From: Welwitschia mirabilis
Lineage: Eukaryota; Gnetophyta; Gnetopsida; Welwitschiales
Length of the DNA: 64,000 nt
NCBI GenBank assembly: GCA_051453625.1
Contig: JBOZIK010000001.1
Coordinates: 121,495,947-121,559,946, forward strand
Direction of reading: 5' to 3'
Under the pieces are notes generated by a model. The model had not been told where the DNA came from, did not search any database, and was given only the letters and a program-made list of their open reading frames with translations. Shown here piece after piece: positions 56,154 through 64,000 of this stretch. Made by a program: the position numbers and the translations under genes. The number at the start of each line of letters is the position of its first letter. Within the stretch, counting starts at the first letter, position 1.

Positions 56154-58180
56154 TTTACATCATTTGATGTGCTAATGAAAGAAAAGAACTATAAAAGGAA
56201 GAAAAGGGCATACATCTAAGTTTCTTTTTTTTCCTTTCTTCTTCTTTTCTCTAACTTTCTCTTTCTTTTTCTTTTTCTTTTTTCCTTATGCAAAAACATG
56301 TTTAAGAATTAAACTCATAACCACAAAGGCATAATATCAATAATCTACCATTAGCATTTCTCTAAGTAGACATAAGAAATAGTAATATTATTCATTCTCA
56401 TCATTTATTATCATTTACTAAGATATATGAATACTAAAAAATTAAGCTTCAGATTTAAAAATATTAGCTTTAATAAAATCCAATCTCAACACAAAAAGGT
56501 AGTGTCTAATTTATCAAGAAAAAGGCTTAAAAATTCAAAAGGAAGCTCTTGTTCGCAAAAGTCATGCTCAACAAAAAGTTTAAGAAGCATAATAAATATG
56601 TAATATCATGATTAAATTTTTCTGTAATTAGTTCAAAATATTACTTAATTATGTTTCTCAGATGTCGAGGTACCTAAGCTTATTATGATAATAAATCCGT
56701 GTTTTCTTTCTTTATTTTTATCTTATACATTAAGTGTCCTTTCCATCTTATAAAATTAACAATCTTACTAAGATCCATAGCATTATAAAATATTTACTTT
56801 GATGATTAGAACTAGATAAAAGGATTTATTTAAAATTTATGCTTCCTCTCTATTTATGTAAGGGGCTAAAAAGAATTAATAATCTTATAAAAAAGAGTTC
56901 AAACATTAAATTAAAAAAGTATTAAAACCATAAAAAGTGATATTTTCATTAGAGTTTTCATAACATAATACTTAAAATTTTCTATATATCCTTCATTTTC
57001 ATGATTCTAAAGATTTTAAACCAAGTATCAGGTATTTCAAAGTCCTACTAAGCCATATAAAAAATCCCAATTGTTCTCATTTTTGGATCATTGTGTTAGC
57101 CCATGATCACATAATGATACAATCTATTATTTATGTATTATAACATAAAATTATGTGATATTTCTTTAATTTTCTTACTTGTTATAGTCTATTATCATGT
57201 TGAATTCACTTAGTTATCTCATTAGAGGAATGTGGAAACCATTATTATCCAAAAATAAAACCATTTTTTGGAGTTTTTGGTTGATTATGAATGGATTTAT
57301 CTCATTCATACTAATGCTTAAAATAATTATTTTCTATCCAAATTAGTTTGTCAATTCTGAAAAATGCTAGGAAAAATACCAATTTTAAGATCACCTTATC
57401 TTCTTATTTACTTATAGCTATAATAAATTTTTATTTATTTTTTCCTTTTCTAATGATGATATAGGTATTATAGTCATAATAGAGAATTACCTTATGGTGT
57501 ATATGTTGTTACAGATAGTGATCTAAGTTAGAATTAGTTAGCATTATTTACATTTACCATTAATAATATTTGCTCAAATACCCCTGTCATAGAAGCTAAT
57601 GAAACCTTGGTTTACTCATGAGAATAATATCCCTTATACCTAAGAATAATATGTGTCTCTTTGTTATGAATGAGTTGATACAGACCATATGAAAAATTAG
57701 TATCTTACCCTTATTATGCCTTCTTATAAATATATGTATGTTTCTATGCAGATCTTCATTTAACATCTCTTTATGATATGTATTTTAAATTCTTAGAGTA
57801 TTAACTCCTACTCTAAAGGATATTATACAATATAATACATTACATCACTCATCTTTCTTTTATTTGGAGGATTATGTTATGTCATGTCTTATAGGTATCT
57901 TTCATATATTTTTCATAAGAATATTGATAAGATCTAGTTTTAGAATATCAAATCTATTTCTTTAAAATGCATGAAAGTTTAGTATTTATTATTGAAATGA
58001 TATAATCAATGGTTATTATTAGACCACTAGTTAAAGGTCTATAAATCTTAGAAAAGACCCAGTTTAATTAAGCATACATTAGATATAAAAATCAAAAAAA
58101 GAAAAAAAAGTTTAATTATGCATGATTTCACATGAAATTTCTATACTATTATTCTAAAACTTTTAAATAATTGGTAATTA
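56154..58180. other. Gypsy A 3' internal DNA without recognised domains
   Basis: Contains a polypyrimidine tract of about 70 bases (56219-56285). Otherwise AT-rich DNA in which I see no domain. It lies between integrase and the right LTR-like copy, as expected for the long 3' region of an Athila-type element. Confidence 0.5.
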
Positions 58181-60040
58181 TCTAATCATATATTTAAGCT
58201 AGTTGGAGTGATGTGTTGAGCTATGAACTTTATTTATTTTAAGCTCTTACCCATGCTTATTTTATCATTTTAATATTGTTATGTGTTATTTGTTAAAGTT
58301 CTATATTGCTAAAATATGTTTTTATATTATTTTACAAGTTAAGTTAAACATAGTAATAAGTGCCCAAAAGTAAGATCTATGGAACTCACTTAGGAATGCA
58401 CCAAGGAGCCTTAGAATTACATTATGGTAACCTACATCATTAGCATCATAATTCTTTAAAGCTTATAAAATAATTTTAGAGGCATAATTCATATTGACTT
58501 ATGGGCCATATCTATATGTTAAATAATCTAAGAATATATTTTATTAGAAGAATATTTATCATAAGACCCTTATACCATACTTTGTTCCCATTGATTAGAA
58601 AACCTATTTCATAATAGTTAACCTTGAAGGGTGTTATGCTTAAGTCCTAGAATTATATAAACTCTTAGTATCCTTATGGAGAAATATATTAAGAAATTAA
58701 ATTCTTTTCTGTATTTGTGTTATAACCATTCAAGCTTTTTTAGACTAAGAAGCTCATCCCTTGATACATGAATCTATGGATGTATTAATCTTATATCCTT
58801 GAGATATTCTTATAATAATTCATGATTTTGATCTATATTTGTATATTAATCTTTGATGCTGATTTCTATCTTTGATGCTTTTCATTATTTCTAATGATTT
58901 TCTACATGGTTCTATATTTTACTTCTTTTTTCATTAATGTATTTCATATTTAATAAGCTATATTCTCTTTTATATTAATAAATATTTATAGTTAGACTAT
59001 ACTATCATCATAAAATAATCATTATAATCTTTAGACTTAAGTAGAATTATGATCTATTAAAGCATGTAGAAATTATTATAGGATGACTCTAAAATTTGTA
59101 CCACTAAAAATTATCAATTTTTTTTTTGAAGATATAGTGAATAAGTAATTTTGTACCACACAAATTCCTAGTGGCACTTAGGATTATTAAATCTATTCCA
59201 TTGTTTATGTTTCCTACCACCACCAAGGTTTGAACTCTGGACCTCTGATCTGTGTGTTTGTGACCTTACCATTATGGTAAGTAGTCATTAAACACTAAAT
59301 ATTATCATTAGATGAACCCCTTATCATATCTAAAATATTAAATTTTACCTTTTATCTCATTTCTAGAAATTGTTTTTTAGCATCTAACTCTTATAGTTTT
59401 TATGTCATTTATATGATATTCATGGAAGAACTATATTATTTACTATTAATTTGAATTTGCTTTATTATTAGCATTGTTGATGAGGAGAATTTGACATTGA
59501 AACTTTTAGCTATATATGTTTTATATTTTTCTTTAGGTTATTTAGAAAATTTTCAAATTCTTTAAATTACATGTAAATGTGATTATTAATGATAGATCAT
59601 TTCGTTTATGATATTTTTTCAATCATCAATTACATTTTTCTAAAGTTTGAACATTTTGTATATAATATACACTTTTTTAAGTATTCTAAGATTTTTTGTT
59701 TTAAAAATCAATTTTTTTCCCTCTATCCATTGGAGAAGATAGTTATTTCACTACTTTATGGTATTGTAGTTCTTTGATAACATTATATCATGGTTGTGGG
59801 CTTCAAGCCTTTTTTTAATATGCTTAAGTTTTTAAAATATATCCAAATCTAGCATTAGAAATTTAAAATTTATTGACTTTTTCCAAATTTATTTGCTTAT
59901 CATATAGTTTTGTTTTATATTCTTTAAATAAAGTAGTTCAATTCTTTTATAATCATACTTATATTTCTAATTTTAATTACCCCAGATTATTACATTCTCT
60001 GTATATATTAAAAATTCTTTCATTGTTAATTATACTAGTT
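58181..60040 (+). repeat. Distal copy of the Gypsy A LTR-like sequence (probable right LTR)
   Basis: Starts TCTAATCATAT, aligned with TGTAATCATAC at 21469. It follows a unit through its boxes (AAGTGCCCA, TATATGTTAAATAA, TTGATACATG, AGTAGAATTATGATCTA). It then continues with DNA matching 32290-32680, including AAATCTAGCATTA and ATAAAGTAGTT. It holds one unit, whereas the left side has three. About 58950-59260 includes a non-matching block, perhaps a small insertion. Confidence 0.65.
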
Positions 60041-60699
60041 ATGTTTTTATATTATCATACTTAACCATCTCTTCCTCTTTAAATAACCTTGGTTTTTAAA
60101 ATAGTAATGTTTAATAATAAAATTCCATATCAAAACATGATTAAAAACTCTCTTATAATTTGTAACAATGCCACTAATATAGCTGATTTGATAAACCCAT
60201 AATAAAATAAATCCTTATCATGCATAGTTATATCAAATAATGTTAGGAATCATTAATTTAAACATTTCTTGATAAATTCTCTTGCTATTCATGATTTTGG
60301 ATTTTATTTCACTAATTAACCTTAGTGATTTTTAATTACACTTAAGATAAGAGCTAAGTACTCTTATTCTTAAAATCTCTTTCTATTACAATTAGAAATA
60401 CATCAAAAAGACGTTTCTTAAAACATTATTTCTTAAAAATCACAATGTAATTCCTGAGAATAAAAATCATGAATGATATGAATATGAAATAATGATTATT
60501 GGCATCATGAGTAACTCTATAAATCTAATCCTATGCACACTAGTTTTCTTGAAGGCTCTTTACCTATCACTAGGGAAGGACTACTTTCATATTCTCTTTC
60601 TATTAATTTTCCATTACCAAATGATGTTTTAATAATATAATAAATAGTTTTGCTTTATGATATATTTTTCTTTAGATTTTTAACTTCATCCATATCATT

Positions 60700-63125
60700 T
60701 TTCAATTTTTATGCATATTAAATATATCCTTGCTACTCATGTTTTTGAAGTTTTTCATGCATAATAGTTTTCTAAGGGATTTATTTTGGTGGAACTTACT
60801 ACTTCTAAAATGGTTCTTAAAGCATTAGATCTCTACATTTTTCCAACTACCTTAGCAACCTTAGTAGTTCATGAATTGAGGTTTGATTTTAATGTGATTT
60901 ATCTAGCTTCTGCTCGAATTTCATGTTATATCAAATTATCAAATATTCCAATTATTGTTCATTCTTTTGAACATGAATTCATTAATTTCATTAGCGTTAT
61001 CCTTTGTAAAAAAAAACATTTGCCTTTAATTATGTTCATAAGACATGTTATTTTATGAAGGATGATCTAACAGAGTGTAAATGTACTTTAACTCTAAGTG
61101 CTAAGGTTCAGGTTCTTCCTTAGAAAATTGATTACTTTAACTTAACTAAATCATGTGTATATTGTCATTATGATGATCATTACATATCTTATTAAAGATA
61201 CCTTAAGCATGTAGTCAATAAGTTCCCTTTTTTGGCAAAACCAACAAAAAGATGTGGTAGATCCATTATCACAGATTATTCACTCTTCTTCAAAATCTGT
61301 GAAAATTTCTCATGTTGCAAAATCTAAGAAACAATAATTTTAAGGCATATGAAATGCATTTTCTCTACCTTTACTACTTTCTTCCTAAAATAAGATCTCT
61401 TCCTCTTTCAATAATCAATCACTTGTGAATGAGGAAGGTCTTATTTTAGTTACAAGTCAAAAATATATAAACATATCAAATCTCATATTATGTCTTTTCT
61501 ATAGCTCCTTAGTAGACTACTTCTAAGTATGTTATTTAAAATCTAGTTATTCCTTTTAATGACATGGATGCTAACATAGTTATTTTTTTTTGATAGTGAT
61601 GGGGATCATTTTTTCTTATATCTAAATTAATGAATATCACCTCTTGGAATATCTAGGGCTTTACTAATAAGATTCAATAGAAGTGCTCTAAAGATTTGCT
61701 CTCTAGGATTTCTCTTCCTTTAGATTTCTTATTGCTTCAAAAGATTAAGAATGTAACATCATATTTATAAATTTCCTCTCATGATCTACTATGAAACTCC
61801 TAATATTTTTGCTTCTTCTCATCTTAAAAGATGTGGAGGAATTATCATTTTGATTTTTTTCTCATTAGACTTCAAAAATTTGTTCTTCTAGTTTAGATTC
61901 TTAATAGGAGTTATATTAGATCATTCTTTCTTCTTTTATTGTTATCTTTAGTATCTATTTTATCTATATGCCTAATCATTTGCATGAGTGCATTGCACTT
62001 TAGAGATATTTAACACATATATTACCTTTTGTTCCTTGGTTATTTGGAGGTGATTCTAATACAGTTGAATCATCTCTTGATAAGTTGGATGAAGAGGCTT
62101 TTTTCTTACATCTTTTTAAATTGGATCCTTGGTTCCAATTTAAAAATAATTTTTACTAGAAGAAATTTCTCACTCTGTCCAAAATATGCAACACCATTTT
62201 ACTTAAAGTAATTTGCATTAAGCTACTTAATGGATCTATAAGTGTTTACATAGATTTTATTACTCTGCTCTTTAATTTTAGAATTTAGACTGCTTTATTA
62301 ATGTTTTTAACATGATAATTTTATTAGATAATTTTTCTATTTAAGCATTTATAAAATTTTCTATTTCCTCTTAAGAGGTCATTGCTTTTTAATCTATCAT
62401 AATAACTTTTAGTATAAGTGCCATATGAGGAAATAAATTCTTCATAGTTTTTAGAATCTAGAGCCTAGATCATTTGGCCTAATTGGATGGATTAGTTGGT
62501 CACATCATACTCTATGTGGAATTTAAAATTATTCTTTCTCTTTTGAAAAATAAGTCATTAGATAAGAAAGATATCACTTTTGACTTAGATAAGAAAAATC
62601 TCACTTTTATTCTATTATCTAGAAAGTTTTAATATTAAATAATAATCTTGTACATGATTGCTTTAATCTAATTATTTATTCTATGCTTGCTAAAGCTCAA
62701 GTGCTTAATACAAAGAAAAGGATAATTTTTTAGGTATAAATTAATCTTATTAAAATTATATTTTTGTGATTATAGACTCAAGATGAAAACCCCAAAGTAT
62801 TTCTTAAATTTTTGAATTACTTTAATGATGGAATTGAAATTACAACTTTATAGGATCATGATCAAATTTTTCAAAATCGTAATGACATTCTTAATTTTTT
62901 TAAAGGATTATTTTCAAACTCTATTTGAAGTAAACCAGTCAATATGAATGAGTTTCAATATGTTTCTTCTTTTCCTTCCCTAGTTCTTACTATATAAATG
63001 CATCAAATGCTAGAAGTTAAAATTACTCCTAAAGAGCTCAAATAGGCTAGTTTTGATATGGTTAATGAAAAAGATCCTAGATTTGATAGTTTTGCTAAAA
63101 CTTGTACACATCATGATCTCATGCT
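60700..63125 (+). mobile_element. Decayed LINE element 4, 3' truncated by an LTR retrotransposon
   Basis: Relics in LINE order. ORF1-like DNA at about 60786-61200 (ISCYIKLSNIPIIV, then a degraded knuckle CVYCHYDDHYISY at 61154-61192, last Cys changed to Tyr). An endonuclease start MNITSWN at 61630. PWLFGGDSNTVE near 62030, the GDFN catalytic block with Phe changed to Ser. An RT start SFDMVNEKDPRFDSF near 63050. It stops near 63125, where a new LTR begins. The left end is not fixed. Confidence 0.75.
61630..63125 (+). pseudogene. LINE 4 ORF2 relic: endonuclease and RT start
   Basis: MNITSWNI at 61630, then DLLSRISLPLDFLLLQK, is the endonuclease start. FGGDSNTVESSLDKLDEEAF near 62043-62100 is the middle. 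ENPKVFLKFLNYFNDGIEI near 62786 and NDILNFFKGLFSN near 62881 form the linker before RT. PKELKXASFDMVNEKDP-type DNA near 63030 is the first RT motif. Multiple stops. Everything downstream is absent. Confidence 0.72.
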
Positions 63126-63149
63126 TAGGGAGTCATGAAAATCCTAGTG

Positions 63150-63210
63150 GTGTACTTATCTATATAAGTAGGCTTTTGTTGTGCTTATCTATATAAGCAA
63201 GCTCTTTGTT
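63150..63210 (+). repeat. 30 bp tandem pair with TATA boxes in the LTR
   Basis: GTGTACTTATCTATATAAGT and GTGCTTATCTATATAAGCA begin two consecutive 30-31 bp units. Each carries a TATATAAG box, so this LTR may have a doubled core promoter. Confidence 0.8.
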
Positions 63211-63294
63211 GAAATAATCATAAGAGGAGAAATAAAATTTATCTTTTAAAAATATTATGCTCTCCATTTTTGAGCTCTCTTATTTCCTAGAAAG

Positions 63295-63306
63295 TGGTAT
63301 CAGAGC
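63295..63306 (+). promoter_or_regulatory. Intact primer-binding site (initiator Met tRNA)
   Basis: TGGTATCAGAGC, the standard plant LTR-retrotransposon primer site, with no mutation. It contrasts with the mutated sites at 34616 and 41596. Confidence 0.85.
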
Positions 63307-64000
63307 TCTGAGGCTAGGGTTCCTAACACTGTTCTTACACTTTTAGCAATTTTTTAAACACTTGGTACTTCTTGTTACCTCTTACATGACTTTCTGAGTC
63401 TTTTCATATGCATTTTTTGGATTTTTTTATTAGATCTAAAGTTTGCAACTTAGATCTAGGATTTGAAATAAATCTATTTATAGTTCTCTAGTTTTACAAG
63501 CCATTTTTAATTAATTTTTTTGTAGGATTTTACTTAGATTTATTTCTTCTAATTAATTTTTACAGGGTTGTTTATTTCTTTAAGAATTTTTTTTGTAACT
63601 ATGCTTTAAAAAATCACTTCTTTATGTTTAAATGGCTTAGAATATGTATTTTATTTTTGTTAGGCATGCCTCCTTCATTTGATAGAGATAAGACTTTATT
63701 TTTTGGCTATAATTTGTTTGCTCTTTCTTATTTTTCTGCAAGTTTCAAATTACAGAGGCATTAGTACATCATGATTTAAAGCTTTTGCATTTCTAATTTC
63801 CACAAAATATTTTTTGTTTTTCTTTTATTAATGGAGGTTGAAATATCTTCTAAAGTATCTATGTAAATACTCATTTTCCTTCTCTTTAAATTTGTAGATG
63901 TTTGAACTACTTGTGCCTCATTTGACTTTTGTGTTTAGCTCCATTACTCTTAGGTTCTTATAGTTGCAAAAGCAAGTGCACTCATCTTTATTACCTACAA

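Larger units (their letters stand above)
21469..60040 (+). mobile_element. Gypsy element A (Athila/Tat-like), oldest layer of the nested stack
   Basis: The element is read from its parts. LTR-like DNA starts TGTAATCATACACTAC at 21469. Then come plus-strand protease (about 32800-33170), RT (33220-34376), RNase H and integrase (39034-40253 and 55466-55860), and a second LTR-like copy (58181-60040). Between them sit a LINE, a Copia element and Gypsy element B. Reading resumes in the same protein segment after each interruption of pol. Gag is not seen. The outer limits are approximate, and the right end is where similarity between the two LTR-like copies fades. No target duplication for A itself was found. 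Confidence 0.6.
63130..64000 (+). mobile_element. Start of an LTR retrotransposon (probably Copia) running off the window
   Basis: A primer-binding site TGGTATCAGAGC at 63295-63306 is identical to the plant initiator-Met tRNA site. The DNA just before it (about 63130-63290) is therefore the end of a short left LTR. It contains a 30 bp tandem pair with TATCTATATAAG boxes (63150-63210), the likely promoter. A reading MPPSFDRDKTLFFGYN at about 63666 may be the gag start. The left LTR border is not fixed. An intact primer site in such decayed surroundings suggests a younger insertion. Confidence 0.72.

Noticed and set aside
60786-61058. 90-codon open frame as an independent gene
   Set aside because: Its tail resembles the LINE ORF1 core and it is followed by a degraded zinc knuckle and a LINE endonuclease start, so it is part of LINE 4.

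Overview
The window looks like nuclear DNA of a seed plant with a large, repeat-filled genome, most probably a gymnosperm. That is an inference from four things: strongly AT-rich DNA, one conserved housekeeping gene with an 8.3 kb intron, layer on layer of old mutated LINE, Gypsy, Copia and hAT elements, and no second host gene in 64 kb. The species cannot be named from the sequence. Eight runs of N (939-1626, 5990-5999, 16198-16297, 17580-17855, 22159-22164, 23297-23396, 26021-26490, 32115-32214) break it up.

The only intact gene I can support is on the minus strand: a ubiquitin-ribosomal protein eL40 fusion gene (128 codons, five coding exons, 19696 down to 10564). Its promoter side, at 19697-19803, carries a TATA box and a telo-box. 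Every intron has GT/AG borders. Three introns are 113-220 bp, while the third is 8,297 bp and is filled with hAT transposon DNA: a hAT transposase C-terminal relic (12404-12615), a 3.6 kb composite hAT element (12856-16479) and a 774 bp hAT element (17378-18151). The last two have exact 8 bp target duplications.

Left of the gene (1.7-6.0 kb) is a decayed LINE with an in-frame 168 bp internal duplication. It is followed by an unidentified repeat-like stretch and a three-unit minisatellite (7848-8173).

Right of the gene, about 21.5-60.0 kb can be read as one nested retrotransposon stack. The oldest layer is an Athila/Tat-like Gypsy element (A). Its left LTR-like DNA starts near 21469 and contains a tandemly repeated unit of about 1.4 kb. 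Its protease, reverse transcriptase, RNase H and integrase pieces run on the plus strand and are broken by three insertions: a 6.4 kb LINE (21587-27988) in the LTR array, a 4.66 kb Copia element (34377-39033) between RT and RNase H, and a 15.2 kb second Gypsy element (B, 40254-55460) inside the integrase. B itself carries a full-length 6.0 kb LINE (46112-52104) inserted between gag and protease. Target duplications or uninterrupted reading on both sides support three of the junctions well and the Copia junction reasonably. A probable right LTR of A lies at 58181-60040.

The right edge (60.7-64 kb) holds a fourth LINE, cut off by the start of another LTR retrotransposon whose primer-binding site (63295-63306) is still perfect. 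All retroelement reading frames are full of stops and frameshifts, so none is predicted to be active. Short direct tandem duplications of 25-182 bp occur all over the window, in coding relics and in non-coding DNA alike.
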